In this document: piece after piece, positions 34,602 through 47,488 of the stretch | Layout: each line of letters opens with the position of its first letter | Position numbering within the stretch: the first letter of the stretch is position 1 | NCBI GenBank assembly: GCA_033002965.1 | Contig: JAURVB010008882.1 | Span: forward strand, 1-64,000 | DNA: 64,000 nt | Reading direction: 5' to 3' | Source of the DNA: Piper betle | Taxonomy: Eukaryota; Streptophyta; Magnoliopsida; Piperales; Piperaceae | Notes under the pieces: generated by a model | What the model saw: only the letters and a program-made list of their open reading frames with translations | Database searches by the model: none | What the model was told of the DNA's origin: nothing | Position numbers and translations under genes: made by a program

Positions 34602-35682
34602 GTAACATTTAGCCTTTACCCTGAGTATAGGAGATACTTTTTTGGTACTGTTTAGGGCTTATAGTGCAGGTGGCCAATGAAAGACCAGTCTGGAAGAGAC
34701 AACTTGACCCAAGCTTGGGAGCGATGTAAATAGGGACTTCAATTAGACCAAATAATGTTGACCATATAGAGGGACATCATTGTATGCTCATCTTGACTTA
34801 TGACTTTGTTTAAGAGTCTACAACAGTGGTAGTAGTCATGTGAGTCAAGATTAGTACTACAAATCAGTACGGGACTGCAGGTAACACACCGCTGAAGAAC
34901 GGATGAGACATGTTTCAAACCTCACTATGAGTCCCCGTAGACTAGAGGAGAGATAGTAGTTCTTTTGGTCATTGAACCCCATCCGTTTAGAAGTGCGTGA
35001 CTAGTACGGTGTCGAGAAATAAATGCCTACTGTTAGTTGATTGAACCAAAGCTACTTAGGAGCTATCTCTTAGACTCGTCATTGATTAGCTGTTCCATAC
35101 GCTAGCCACCTGTGGCTGAGTCCAATCATGATGATCATAGAGACATGTCCATGGACCTACCTATTTGTTTGAGCCACCCATTATCCTATACGAGTTTTAT
35201 TACCCCATTATGACTCAGACGGAGACCCCACATATAGAGTGATATTCATTGATATACATACCTAATAGAATTTTCTTAGTTTTGTGTACTCTCTTATCAC
35301 ACACGATGTCAAACTATGTGAGGATGAGAAACCTAGTTAGAGTCCTAGGGGAGTGAAACTAGTTTTTCATAAGAGATCCAATCTCTTTCTATGTGACCAG
35401 AGATGTCAGTCAGAGTCGAGCCTTCACCTGAGTATTTTTACACTTACCCTTCTAAATATATCAGTCCTACTATCTGTTTTCCAGATGGTTGAGATGAGCA
35501 AACATTGACCGGTGCATGTGCTATAGACTAGATGCAAACTCCACAGTTCCACGTAGAGTATGTCATTAGATAGTTAGGAGAGCCGTAGCACATAACAGCT
35601 ATCCTTGTTCCATTGTGGAAAAAATTGAGATACTTGACTTGGGACCGAATTAGATAGGACTTGGTGAGCTGTATAGTTCCTT
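34602..35682 (+). other. non-coding interior of the LARD-like element, middle part
   Basis: No open frame of note and no domain recognised. It continues the interior between nested insertions A2 and C2. Confidence 0.6.
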
Positions 35683-38137
35683 TGTAACGACCCGTCATTT
35701 TTCACAACATTGTGGGCCTAGTTGGCTAGGTGTTACTCACAATTTAGCAAATATGTCTAGCATTTCTGACAAACACATATATAAAGATCCCACAGTCTTG
35801 GACCGATTTCCCAGTAGCCACACTTATTTCTCAAATAAATAAAAATGGAGTCCCTCATATTTATTTTGCTCCATGCTCTGGTTGTCAATCACCTAATTTC
35901 GAATCTGCACACCTGCAGCTCCATGCTCTGCGTTAGTGATTACAACACTACGTAGTATAATAGATAAAACAAGTCAAATACATTCCACTATTTCCCTATG
36001 TTCATTTTAATATGCGGTGGAGCGATTCCGCTATACTCCAAAACAATGCGGAGGAGGTATCTGCTGTGATCCGCACACCTCGGCCGTAGCCCTTTAGTGG
36101 GAAGGCTACCACTACCATCTCCAGTGCCAGTGCCTTGCACACCCCAACCATAACCTTTTTGTGGGGAAACTATCATTGCACTCAGGTCATTGCTATGCCC
36201 CATTTGTGGGGAAGCTCTCACTACCAACTATAGTGCCAGTGCCTCATACACCCCGGCTGTAGCCTTTTTTATGGGGAGGCTATCACTGCACTCCTATGCC
36301 AGTACCTTGCACACCCCAGCCATCGCCTTTTTATGGGGAGGCTATCACTGCACTCAAGTGATTGCTAAGCCCCGTTTGTGGGGAAGCTCTCACTACCAAT
36401 TCTAGTGCCAGTGCCTCACACACCCCGGCCGTAGCCTTTTTATGGGGAGGCTATCACTTCACTCTAGTGCGATGGAGGAATCAGCTGTGCCTCGCTCACC
36501 CCGGCCGTAGCCTTTTTATGGGGCGGCTATCACTACTCCAAAACAATGTCGATGCATTACACAATTTACTCACATAATACGACCCCGTGTCAGACTGAGT
36601 CAATTCTTTGACCCTGGTTGCACTCAGTCCATGCTGGTCGAATCTGGGCTCAGGCCGACCTAGGCTACCAACAAGGAAAGTACGATGTTCTACCTATTAT
36701 ACGTACCTGACTTGAGATTTCGTCTGACTGTAATCCGCTAACCCTAATTTGAATGAGGGCACAAAATTATACATTAGTATAATTTTATTTGCATGAACCT
36801 ACATGCAACTACATGACTAGTATAACTATCCATTTTGAAGATATAAAATATATCATGCTGGACTTCATTAGTTATTTAATTTCGAGTAAGTCCAATGATA
36901 ATTTATTATCAATGTGATCTGATCAATTATGTCCTTTTTTTTCACATTTCCAATTAAATATCCCAAATAAAACCTTCATTTACCAGATAATAATTTAATT
37001 ATTAACCATACTCAATACTTAATTACTAGTATTAGTATATTCTTTAACTGATTTGTATTATCCTAATTTAAGGATGTCACTAGTACAGTTATTTGTAATT
37101 TATTTTTAACTCAACCGTATCGAGTCATCCCATATTTACAAAACTGCCATTCTTCTTCCCGACGTCCTTCTCTTTCCCATACCTTCTTCTTCTTCGCACC
37201 CAAAACCAGCATGTCTTTTTCCTTCCACCCAATTTCAGACCCCATCTTCTATCTACCCCACTGATCCGATTGGAAAACCCCAAAGATCCAATCTTTATCT
37301 GCTGCTATCTCATGGAACTCAGACTACACCCTACATGGGGACCTTAATTTCACCATTCCTGGTGGCCGACCAGCAGCCATGGTGACCATGTCCTGCCCCA
37401 TCAAGGTGATGACCAGCACCACCCTACGTGACGACCAGTCTGCACTTTCCATGGCGGATCCACGTCTGGCCAGCAACACCACCCATGGCAACACCAACCT
37501 GGTCTCCCTTCATGTTCCTGATTTGCATCCCTGCTCGACGGTCTAACTTGGCCACCAAGGCGACTCCGTCCGGCCAGCAGCACCACCGGGAGCACTCCCT
37601 ACTTCCAGCACGTCAACCCAACTCACAAGGATGGAAGATGGCATTGTTGCTGCTGCAAAACATCAGGATGACCTCCTAGTGTTCCCCTTCTCTTCGTTCA
37701 TTTCAGATTTTAATTTTATGTTTATCATGCTTATTATCCATTTGAGCATGTGTATTTATGCAACTAAGAAGAGGAAAGGAAAAACATTACCCGAGCGAAG
37801 GAGGAAGCCGGCGTCTGTCTGAAGAGAAATTATGTGGATGACGCCTTCCCTTCTCTTTATATAATGTCATGAAGGCTAGGGTTTGTGAAAACTTACTTCG
37901 CCCGTATTTCACTTAATCGAGTAACTGGGTAATCAATATGATTCACTTTATTGTTTAAAAGGTTTGATACCGCTTGACCGATTAAAAAATAATTAACCGG
38001 TTAAAATATTTTTCACTTGACCGGTTGACGGTAAATAATTTGTATGGAAAAATTTTTTTCCCCAACATTCGATCCCACCACCACGAACGTATTTATTATT
38101 ATTATTATTATATATATATTTTTTCCAGGTCTTTACA
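35683..38137 (-). mobile_element. C-type solo LTR (C2)
   Basis: It begins TGTAACGACCCG and ends CCAGGTCTTTACA on the plus strand. Flanks TCCTT (35678-35682) and TCCTC (38138-38142) are a target duplication with one change. It carries the GTGTCAGACTGAGTCAATTC anchor (about 36588), an array of GC-rich repeats before it (36068-36540), a diverged module at about 37110, and a minus-strand TATATAA box (about 37858-37865) near its 5' end. Confidence 0.88.
36068..36540. repeat. GC-rich minisatellite in C2
   Basis: Six copies of a unit of about 37 bp (CACCCCGGCCGTAGCC followed by TTTTTATGGGGAGGCTATCAC), mixed with a second unit (TTTGTGGGGAAGCTCTCAC). A longer period of 172 bp is visible between about 36190 and 36362. 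The short open frames across it are repeat artefacts. Confidence 0.85.
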
Positions 38138-38449
38138 TCCTCTTACAGGGACAATTGAGCGATTAACCTAGGTCAGCAACAGTGAACCATACAACCCATT
38201 AGCATATTCTCTCATTTGGTACTAGAGTCCACCATATGCTAGTAGGACTCGTACGACACCCTAGTATTGCTATAGGACCTGAAGTAGAGTGCCCTGAGGG
38301 TATACGTAGTGGATCTGTCTCATTGATGAAGATTAGGGAGACATGGGTAGATGTTAGGCCACATACCTCACACCGATATAGTATTTCTTGATCTAGTTCA
38401 GACTAGTACCCTGCGGTACTCTATAGTACTTGCTCTACTACCCAGTAGA

Positions 38450-38981
38450 TAGGGGTGTAAATGAGCTGAGCCGAGCAGAGCAGAGCAGGGATGTTTTTGA
38501 ATTCAACTTGATTTTTAGCAAGCATGTTTGAGCTTGTTTGAGTGCCTGACGAGCTTTGATGAATTATGGTCAAGCCAAGCTCATCCAAAATTCATAGTGT
38601 TTAGGGTTGGCTCTTGTTTGGCTCGCTATATTTTCAAGCCAAGCTCAAGCCGAGCTCGAACCGAGCGATGTTTGTGCTTGGCTCATACTCAGACTTATAT
38701 AGGATCAAAATTTTCTTTCCAACATTATATAAGTTCAATGTGACCTCAATAGTATTGACGAGCCAAGTCGAGCCGAGTATTTTTTCGAGTTTGAACACAT
38801 TAAGCTCGAGTTTTGAGCCAAGCTGAGCCAAACACTCCTTAGCTCAAGCTTTGTTCGTTGTTCAACGAGCTACCTATTTTGAGCCGAGTATTTTTAGCAC
38901 AAAATTAACGAGCATGAGTTCAAGCCGAATTGAGCCGAACGCAAAATGCTTGCCAGCAGGTTTGGCTAGTTTACATCCCTA
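38450..38981. mobile_element. non-autonomous hAT-type MITE
   Basis: It starts TAGGGGTGTAAA and ends TTTACATCCCTA (inverted, one mismatch), flanked by a perfect 8-bp duplication CCAGTAGA (38442-38449 and 38982-38989). The interior is full of GAGCCGAGC / GCTCAAGCC words on both strands and non-coding. It is inserted in the LARD-like interior. Confidence 0.9.
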
Positions 38982-39069
38982 CCAGTAGACCCTTATGGCT
39001 GAGCTTAGGTTTTTCCCATCGAAATCATTGCATTTTGGCCCCCATAGTTTACGATGACCATAGGAGTTT

Positions 39070-39260
39070 GTCCAGCGAGATGACTTGAGCATGCGTGGTT
39101 AGTCCAGTGAGACAATTTGATCATGTATGGTCAGTCTAACGAGATGATTCAAGCATGTACAGTCGGCCCAACGACACGATTCAAGCATGTATGGTTAGTT
39201 CAGTCAGCTGATTCCAGCATGTATAGCATGTTTCGCTAGATGATTCGATCATGTGTGGTT
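39070..39260. repeat. 32-bp tandem repeat, about 6 units
   Basis: Units such as GTCCAGCGAGATGACTTGAG plus CATGCGTGGTTA follow at 32-bp steps with drift. The array lies near the 3' end of the LARD-like interior, just before the polypurine tract. Confidence 0.8.
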
Positions 39261-39397
39261 CAAGCTTCGTATTGGTTCGTTTGCACCATGTGCAGCTAGC
39301 TTTCAAGGGAGAGCTACTAGTTTCTGATGACAAGACATCTTCTGTTGAGTCCTCTGATCATAGTTGATATAAGAAATTTCAATGACGGAATTTTCAT

Positions 39398-39410
39398 AAA
39401 AGAGAGAGGT
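39398..39410 (+). promoter_or_regulatory. polypurine tract of the LARD-like element
   Basis: AAAAGAGAGAGGT immediately precedes the 3' LTR start TGTAAACCCC at 39411. This is the position of the plus-strand primer in LTR retrotransposons. Confidence 0.75.
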
Positions 39411-41845
39411 TGTAAACCCCAGTTTCAGCTTAGGATTTTACCCACTCGTAGGTTGCCTAGTTCTGGCAAGTCTCAAGTCAGTTCGAGCAAGTTTGAGCCA
39501 AACCAATTTTAAGAATATGAGTATGGGGCCCAGATGGCCATATGAGCATGTTATGGTGGCTGAGTATGCTCAACATGCATATGATAGATACAGCTGAACA
39601 CGAGTTGTTAGTGTATACACATGGTTACATGTGATTTTTATGAGTTGGCCAAGATTTTAGGCCTAGATCTAGGCCATTGTAGCATTTAGTGTCCATTTGG
39701 GATTTTTAGGGTATTTCATTGCTTGCATCATCGGGATTTCGGACCATCAGATTGTGCCCCTGTGGACCCAGCTCGATTGCGTTTAGGTTTTTGATGCCCA
39801 TATGCCCTTCTTGTCTACATTCTCGCCTATAGAGTCACTTTTAAGATTTGAGTCAGTTTTCACTTTTGATAGACTCGATCCAAACTTTCCATCCATATAG
39901 ATATTGCATATGCCCATAGGTGGGCCCCACCAGGCCACGAGTTGTTGGACGTCTGGACCATGCCACATGACATGATCGGAGCCATCGACTCAGCCTTATA
40001 GCTTCATGCAATGATTTTCAGTTGCTTTTCTCCTATTTTCATGAGTTATTCACTCTTAGCTCTGCCACCATTTTGGCTCGCTGTCAGCGAGTCTCAGCCT
40101 CTCCCCCGACCACCGGATTGGCACCCCCATAACTGCCTCACGGCTAGCTATAAGTTCATACCCACAATCGCCAACGGCGCAGCCACAGTCACCACCAACG
40201 ACGACATTTTAATTGTTGATTTCTACCGCCACTGCCACCCGTTCGGGCCATTTTCAACGCTGGCGAATGCCTTCCGGAAAAGTCGACTTGCCCAAAAGGT
40301 TCATCTTGACAAGATCTTCTATTTGAGACCAACACTGACCTTTTCCATTGCCGTGATCGCCGCCGGCGACATTGCCACCCCTTTTTGGCTGATTTTTGTC
40401 CAGCCACTGGCCAGACTCCTTCGATTGCCATTGCCATCATGATCCTCATTCCATGGGCCGTTGATCCCGACCGGCCGCGACCCCAGTCACGTTGTCGTCA
40501 GCGTTTTCCAGTGACGAGCATAGCCGCCCCCGATCTTGCCCGTGTTCATGTCCGTGCCGTCCACGTCTGCATCTGCATTCGCATCTGCCTACCCAATCTT
40601 GTTCACCAGCCCCCCAACTCATGTGTGAGTTTGCCAGTCCAGTCATGTATGCTCAGTCAACCCGACCCATTTTTCAGTTGACCCAGACTAGATTGCTTCA
40701 ACCTATTTGGTTTGGTCTAATTCAGCTCGGTTTGTTCGAGTTCAGCTCATTTTCGAATCATTTTCGTTGATTATTGCTATTTTCGGTAATTTGAGAACCT
40801 TCATATTAGTTTGGATCCATATTCATATGATTTACCATGTTTATACGTTATGATTATTTTTCCTTATTATTTATTTATTTATTCACTATTGTTTATTTAT
40901 TTATTTTTTAATTAATTTATATGTTAATTGTATGTGATGAATGTTTACATGATTATTTGTTATTATTAATATTATATTTACTTATTAATACTAGCCTTAT
41001 TATTTTTACCAAATTGTATATATATATATATATATATTTGTCTATCTATTTCCTTGTTCGGGTGCATGTTATTATTTATTTATATTTAATCATGTATTCT
41101 TGTATTGGATAACTATGATATTATTATTATTTATGATTATTGAGTATTAACTATTTGTTTATTTATTTATTTATAAAATTATTAATTATTTGTATATTTA
41201 CTAACACGAGTATATATGATATTTACACGAGTTTAATCGTGTATTTATATAGTATAATTATATTGTTATTTTTTTATTAGAGTATTATTTATGTTCATGT
41301 TTTTATTATTTACCTAATTATCTATGTGTGTTTTATTTGCTTATTTATAATTATTATTTCTCGATTTGCATGCCAGATGTTTAGTTGTAGCCTTGTTAGC
41401 ACTATTTTGTTTATTTAGATCTATTGATGATATGATAACACACTATGGGCATGTATTATATAGAGATATTAGTATTTTACTTAGTAGTGGGTTTCGATGT
41501 TGGTCTCGGAGTGCAAGTTCGCCCTCGATGTGCAGATACGCTTGGAGCTTAGACCACAGGTTCGAAAGCTTGACTCATTGTGTGTCGAGTTTAACCATGT
41601 TTTAGACGTATGACAACATTGACGGTGTTTTATTGGATCCTTCCGATGTAGGGCCCCTTAGTTGGGTTTCTACACATGTTTAATGGAACTATAAGGATGA
41701 GATCCTTTGTTTATTTTCAAACTTAAGCTCTAGAAATGTATAATACAAGCCTCTTTCCTAAACCTATTATAGAAGTACATGCATTTTGATGGATTTCACA
41801 AATAAGAGAGTGAACAGTATGGAGATTTGTATGGACTGCACTAGT

Positions 41846-44514
41846 TGTAAAGAATGTGGAAAAAAAGTACGCGGACACAGTCCGGGAAGGGCCGAACGTG
41901 CTATATTCTTTACCTGATTAATTCTACCCAGTTAATTATTTACCCATTTTATTATTTACCCGGTTAAATGAAATATGGGTTTTCACATACCCTACCGGTC
42001 ATTTTTATTTTTATAAATTTAAAAGAGGATGTCATTTTTGGTGTGCATCTTCCTCACCTTAGACGCCTAGTTCTCCTCTTCCTTACCGGGGCTTCTTCCT
42101 TGCTTGGGTATCCTTCTTATCTCCCTATTGTTAATTTTCATGCATTCATATGTCTTTTTAATTGATAATAAGCTTGATAAACATGAGAATTAAAGTCTTA
42201 AATCAACACAAAAAATAACTAAACTAAACTGAAACGGAGGGAGGGGTAAACGACCTCTCTTGCTGCTGGGTCAAAGGGAGGGGTTGCCACATCCCTGGTT
42301 TTCCGGTGGGTGGCGGAATTGCAGCTGTGAGGCTGCTGAGTTGCAAGGGTGACGAAAGTGGCGACGTTCTGCTGCAATTAATGCTATAATTGAAGCTTCA
42401 GAGGTTCGTCGACAGCATCATGGGTCCCATCACAGTAATTCAGGCCACCGGAACAGTCCATGTAACGACCCCACCATTTTTTCACAATACTATGGGCCTA
42501 GTTGGCTAGGCGCTACTTGAAATTAAACCGAACCAACCCTGTAACGACCATCCCTAACCGGTCTGGGCATTACTCCATAGTCTTGGATCATTTCCCAAAG
42601 CCACATGTATAACACAAGAAAATAAAAGGAAGTCCAATTTATTATCCATTCTCTTACCTTGAGTTCGTAAAAGAACCACCAACCATACTTTTATTTTTCC
42701 TTAGGTGAGCTGAAATCAAACAATCTTGATTAACCTACATACCCATGTCGGGATCAAGCTCAATGTAGTTCTATAGGCTCTCAGGTCATTTTGAGATTAA
42801 AAGTTTGTCTCCCAGTTCATTCTGAGATTAGGTAGTCTCTCAGTTCATTCTGACATTAGGTGGTCTCCCAAGTCATTCTAAGATTAGTTATTATTGGCTG
42901 TCGGTCTATTCTGACATGTCCATTATTGGTTGTCAGGTCCATTCTAACATATCCATTATTGGCTGTCAGGTCCATTTTGACATGTCTATTGTTGGCTGTC
43001 AGATCCATTCTGACATATCTATTGTTGGCTGTCAGGTCCATTCTGACATATCCATTATTGGCTGTCAGGTCCATTCTGACATATCCATTATTCGCTATCA
43101 GGTCCATTCTGACATATCCATTGTTGGCTGTCAGGTCCATTCTGACATATCCATTGTTGGCTGTCAGGTCCATTCTGACATATCCATTGTCGGCTGTCAG
43201 GTCCATTCTGACATATCCATTGTTGGCTGTCAAGTCCATTGTGATATATCCATTGTTGGCTGTCAGGTCCATTCTGACATATCCATTGTCGACTGTCACG
43301 TCCATTCTGACATATCCATTATTGGCTGTCAGGTCCATTCTAACATGTCCATTAACAAAACAACTATGCAATTCAAAAAAATCCCAACAATTCTTGCCAA
43401 TCGAAGGATGAAGCAAAGCAACACAACCACAACAAAACAAACACCCAACCCCAAAGACTCGCAGCAGTTCATACCAAGCAGTCGACAAGAACCCCATGTA
43501 TAAGACGCTAGGGATCTAGTAACTTAGCAGGGCGTCTCCAACAAACCTTGCATGCAAGAATCCTAATGGAAACAAATAAGATGAGGGACGAAATACTCAC
43601 ACAGTAATGGGGAGGTCGCTTAGGACGGAGATGAGGGATGAAATACTCCCTCCTCCTGTATATATATACACTTCAACCATTCCCTCCATTAAATTCTCAT
43701 ACCCATCATCCATAGGTATTTCCTAAGTTCAATGAGCCCCTTCAATAAATTCTCACACCCCATCACCCATTCATGAATAAGTATTTTCTAGGTGACCTTA
43801 AGTCGAACCATGACCAGTCGACTTGATAACCAACCATATCGGTTCATCTATATTTATTTCATAATATTTAGGTTCAAGTCTTTTAATCTCAAAATGAACT
43901 GGGAGACAATGACTAATCTCAGAATGACCTAGGAGACCACCTAATCTTAGAATGAGCTGGGCACAATTTCTAATCTCAGAATGACCTGGGAGACCACCTA
44001 ATCTTAGAATGAGCTGGGAGACGACTTTTACAAATTTTAGAATGACCTGAGAGACAAATTACTAATCTCAGAATGACCTGCGAGATAATTACTAAAAGAC
44101 TTGTGAAATAAAATTAAAAAAAACGGGTGAAATGATAATAGGGATTATATTGACTTGTTTTATTTAATTATGTTGCTCAGTGGTTTTATCACTAACGCGG
44201 AATTGCCTCCGCAGGTGAGCAGTTGTGGACTGAACAATAGAAGTGTGGTTGGTGGTTCTTTTACCAACCTAGGTATGGTGAATTGATAATAAAATTGGAC
44301 TTATTATTCTCTTGTGTTATAAATGTGGCTATGGCAAACGGTCCGTGATTGTGGGATAATTATTTTATATTTTAGAGAACATGATTTATTGTTATGATTC
44401 ATATTATATGTTGCGAGACTTATTTGCTATTTTTCAATTCATGTTGTGGATTATTACCGTTACAACAATTATATTTTTAGGCAACACCCGGTCCGGTTCA
44501 GGTGGGTCGTTACA
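41846..44514 (+). mobile_element. C-type LTR (C3), rearranged by an inverted segment
   Basis: It starts TGTAAAGAATGTGG and ends GTGGGTCGTTACA, flanked by a perfect target duplication CTAGT (41841-41845 and 44515-44519). 41846-42460 is the inverse of 62597 back to about 61860 in C5, and 43885-44514 is the inverse of the other end of C5. Between them, at 42461, a TGTAACGACCCC sequence in the opposite orientation replaces the LTR middle. A TTTATAAATTT box lies near 42014. Confidence 0.85.
42890..43350. repeat. 33-bp minisatellite, 14 units
   Basis: Fourteen units of 33 bp (core GGCTGTCAGGTCCATTCTGA) with few changes. Because the unit is a multiple of three, long frames stay open on both strands (for example minus 42856-43497). 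They encode an 11-residue repeat and are artefacts. Confidence 0.95.
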
Positions 44515-45120
44515 CTAGTATTCCTTCAAACCCTAAGGTAGTGCGGTGTATGACGGTACTGTGTAATGCAGCACATTTTCAGAATTTGTCGCACTAACTT
44601 AACTGTTCCTTTCGCCACTCGAGTACCATGGCGGGTGAAATATAGAAGATGTGAGGGCGTAAGCATTGCATGTATGAATATGAACATTAGCCATGAATGC
44701 GAGCCGGCATTTGCTTACCACCCAGTGTGGGGCAAACTTGAAGTTTAATAAGTTTTTGTAGGTAATGGAATACCAATTTGCTAGATTGTATTAGTTATTT
44801 TTCAGACCAATAACACTCGTTACTAATGTTTTTCATATAATATATGTAGGCCTTGCAAATTCTGAATCGACTTTGGTGGAAGGAAAGATAAATGCTACAC
44901 ACACTTGAGCTCAACATATTTATTTCTTTTCTTACTTTTACTTATATTGGATGTGTTTTAACATGAATTTAACGATGCTTTCCATTCTCTTGACACCAAG
45001 AAGGTTGTTTTAATCCATTTCATCGATTGAGTCATATCGACCGACAACTTTGAACATGACTTGACTCGATCAGAATATTTCTGACTTGGTTCTTAGGTAA
45101 ACCAAAATCGGGGTGTTACA

Positions 45121-45655
45121 ACATTTCATTGTTTATTTATTTATTATTATTATTATTATGACTCGATTTGCATGCCACATGTTTAATTATAGGTTTGTTA
45201 GCTCTGTTTTCTTTATTAGGATGTATTGATGATATGAGCACACACCACGAGCGTGCATCATGTAGAGACATTGGCATTTTGCTTAGCTGTGGGGTTTTGA
45301 TGTGGGTTATGAGTCAGAGCTTGCTAAAGGTGTGTTGATGCACTTGGAGCTTGGATCGTAGGTTCGTAGGAATCTCTTGATCTCTGGTTGACTCCTTGTG
45401 TGTCGAGTTCAGCCATGTTTTAGACATAGGACGACATTAGCGGTGTTTTATCGGATTCCTCTAATGTTGGGCCTTTTAGCCATGTTTTCTACACATGTTT
45501 AATAAGACTACAATGATGAGATCCCTTGTTGGTTTTTGAACTGAAACCTCTAAAATTATAAGATAGAAGCTTCTTCCCTAAACCTATTATATAAATACAC
45601 TTTTTTTTTACGGATTTCACGAATAAGAGAGTAAGCGGTATGGAGATATTGTGGG
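45121..45655 (+). repeat. B-type LTR (B1), continuation
   Basis: ATTTATTTATTATTATTATT then GACTCGATTTGCATGCC continues the B1 sequence broken at 26435, as judged from 27990-28470 in the 5' LTR copy. It includes the ATGAGCACACACC block, GGTGTTTTATCGG block and a TTATATAAATAC box near 45587. Similarity to family B stops at about 45655. Confidence 0.75.
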
Positions 45656-46521
45656 AGGAGCTTCTAGGCTTTGCTTGGCAGGATGAAGGATCCATGTGAA
45701 GACCAAGCAAGCCAACCCACCTGAAGAATGTAAATTTGTGTTGTAATTGTTCTGTGTTGTGAAATGATTGAGGTGGAACACCTCCTGAATGATTCTGTGT
45801 GTAGATTGTGAAATTAAGAAATGTTTTGCCTATGATTTCTATACTTGTAAAGATGTCTAGGTTGTCACGTCCTTGTTATAGGGGAGATTTTGTCAGATTT
45901 TCTATAAGATTTTAGTCTTCTTTGTAACTTCGACTCATCTAGGTGTCCTAATTGCATGAGCTCAGCCCTAGGTGTCTTACATGCATTTTGAGTTTTGTTT
46001 GTGCATTAGATTGCCTCAGTTTCCATTTTCTGACACTTTGAGTTGTTTAGGTTCTTGTGTTTTGCATTTTAATGGGCTATTAATTAGCATCCCAAAGTGT
46101 ATCATTTCCATTTGGTTCACACTTGAGTGGTTTGAACACCTCCTAAATGATTCTATGTATGGATTGTGAAATTACGAAATTTTCTATGTGTGATTTCAGT
46201 ATTTGTAAAGTTTTACAGGTTGTAAAATTTTTTTGACATCCTAGCTATAGGGGAGACTCTCTCGAATTTTCTCTATGATTTAGTCTCCATTGTAACTTCT
46301 ACTCCTTTAGGTGTGCTAATTGCATGAGCCCAACCATAGGTGTTTCTGCATTCATTTTGGGTTTTATTGGTGCATTAGATTCCTTCAAGTTTTCGTCATC
46401 TAAAGTATTAAGTAGTTAAGATCCATGTAGGTCTGTTTTACAATTTAATAGGTTATAAATTAGCATCCCAAAGTCTATCATTTTGATTTTATTCGGCCAT
46501 TGGCTGAATGAGGGTGTTACA
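45656..46521 (+). repeat. LTR-like segment with 358-bp tandem duplication
   Basis: Two diverged copies begin AACACCTCCT at 45777 and 46135 and share the AGGGGAGA, TTGTAACTTC and ATTGCATGAGC blocks. The segment ends GAGGGTGTTACA at 46521, resembling the ends of A and B LTRs, but GTTAT and TGAAC around 21366/46521 do not match, so a boundary is not proven. No coding region. Confidence 0.6.
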
Positions 46522-47488
46522 TGAACAATTGGCTCAAATTAAATGTGACAGTTGGCCAAACTTAAGTGAAGTTAAACCTTGGTTTTCCAAATCATTGGCT
46601 AAGATGGAATGTCTTCAGCTATAAATAGAGGACATTGGAAAAGGTTTGGAGCTAATGACAAATAATGAATGGCATGAACTACAAACTGTCAAAGCAAAGC
46701 ATGCTAGTGCAAAAGACATCGACAATTGTGTTGAAAAAATACTTTGGGAATTCTTGTTTGTAAAAGATCAAAGTTGTGAACTTTGTGAACAAATCTTGTA
46801 AACTCCAAGAGTGTTTGGAGTGTTTGTGAGCCTTCACCAATCAGAGTGGATTGTGTGTAAGGTGTAGTTTCGGTTGGCTTTGTTCCAAGGTGCTGGATTG
46901 TTGCTCCAAGGTGTTGGAGTGTTGCACCTAGGTGTTGGAGTGTTACTCCAAGGTATTGGAGTGTGGCTAGTTGTCTTTGGCTTGGAGGAGTGCTTGTCAG
47001 AAACTAGTGTATAGGTTGCTTCAGCTCATGGGAGATCTTGTAGAAGAACAAATATTTCATATAGGTGTACAAGTTTTTACCATAGTGAAGTTAGAAGACC
47101 TATCCAACTTAAAGACTCAGTGTGCTTGGAGAGAGGAGTAAGAGTTTTAGCCTTCTATAAAACTGCTTCTGTCTTGCTTGTTTGATTTCCTTTCTCTACA
47201 TTATTTGCTTTCATTATTGCTTTAATTACTTGCTAATTTTTAAAGCATATTAAGTGCTTGGTAATATTCCTCACACAAAATATTTGTATTTGACAGGTTT
47301 GCTTTAGTGATCTTTTGTGAGTTATTATTTCAAACTAAGTCACTTGCATGGTTTGATGTAATTTTCCAACACATATGAACGTTTTTGAATTGAACTCATT
47401 ATTGTTTATTATTAATGATCTTGTAGAATTCCTTTTCAATTTCAACTTAGTGTCTTATGGTGATAGTCGTCAAAACATGGACCTAACA
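46522..47488 (+). repeat. D-type LTR-like copy D2
   Basis: TATAAATA at 46620-46627, then a leader-like segment with AAGACCTATCCAAC (about 47097), ending GGACCTAACA. It is an inverted relative of D3 and a direct relative of D1. Its 5' start appears truncated. Confidence 0.55.

Larger units (their letters stand above)
26436..45120 (+). mobile_element. LARD-like LTR retrotransposon (18.7 kb with nested insertions)
   Basis: The 5' LTR runs 26436 to about 30350 and the 3' LTR 39411-45120, both of family B. A primer site of tRNA-Met type (TTGGTATTAGAGCC, from about 30353) follows the first LTR and a polypurine tract (AAAAGAGAGAGG) precedes the second. Flanks ACAGT (26431-26435) and ACATT (45121-45125) are a slightly decayed 5-bp target duplication. 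Without nested insertions the LTRs are about 2.7 and 3.0 kb and the interior about 4 kb. The interior shows no gag or pol domain, only short frames and tandem repeats. Long LTRs around a non-coding interior are the definition of large retrotransposon derivatives. It lies inside LTR B1. Confidence 0.85.
39411..45120 (+). repeat. 3' LTR of the LARD-like element
   Basis: TGTAAACCCC at the start and GGGGTGTTACA at the end. It is about 3.0 kb after removing the nested C3 insertion (41846-44514). It aligns with the 5' LTR in order: ATGGGGCCCAGATGGCC block, GTGGGCCCCACCAGGCC block, GC-richer middle, ATTT-rich tract, and a 3' block with CCACTCGAGTACC. Confidence 0.85.

Noticed and set aside
42890..43350. 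CRISPR-like regular repeat spacing
   Set aside because: Units are contiguous without unique spacers, and the host is a plant; it is a minisatellite.
42856..43503. Long open frames on both strands with an 11-residue repeat
   Set aside because: They are produced by a 33-bp tandem repeat, a multiple of three. No start context, composition or family supports a protein.
21361..46526. B1 as a complete solo LTR with matching target duplication
   Set aside because: GTTAT before 21366 and TGAAC after 46521 do not match, and similarity to family B stops near 45655.
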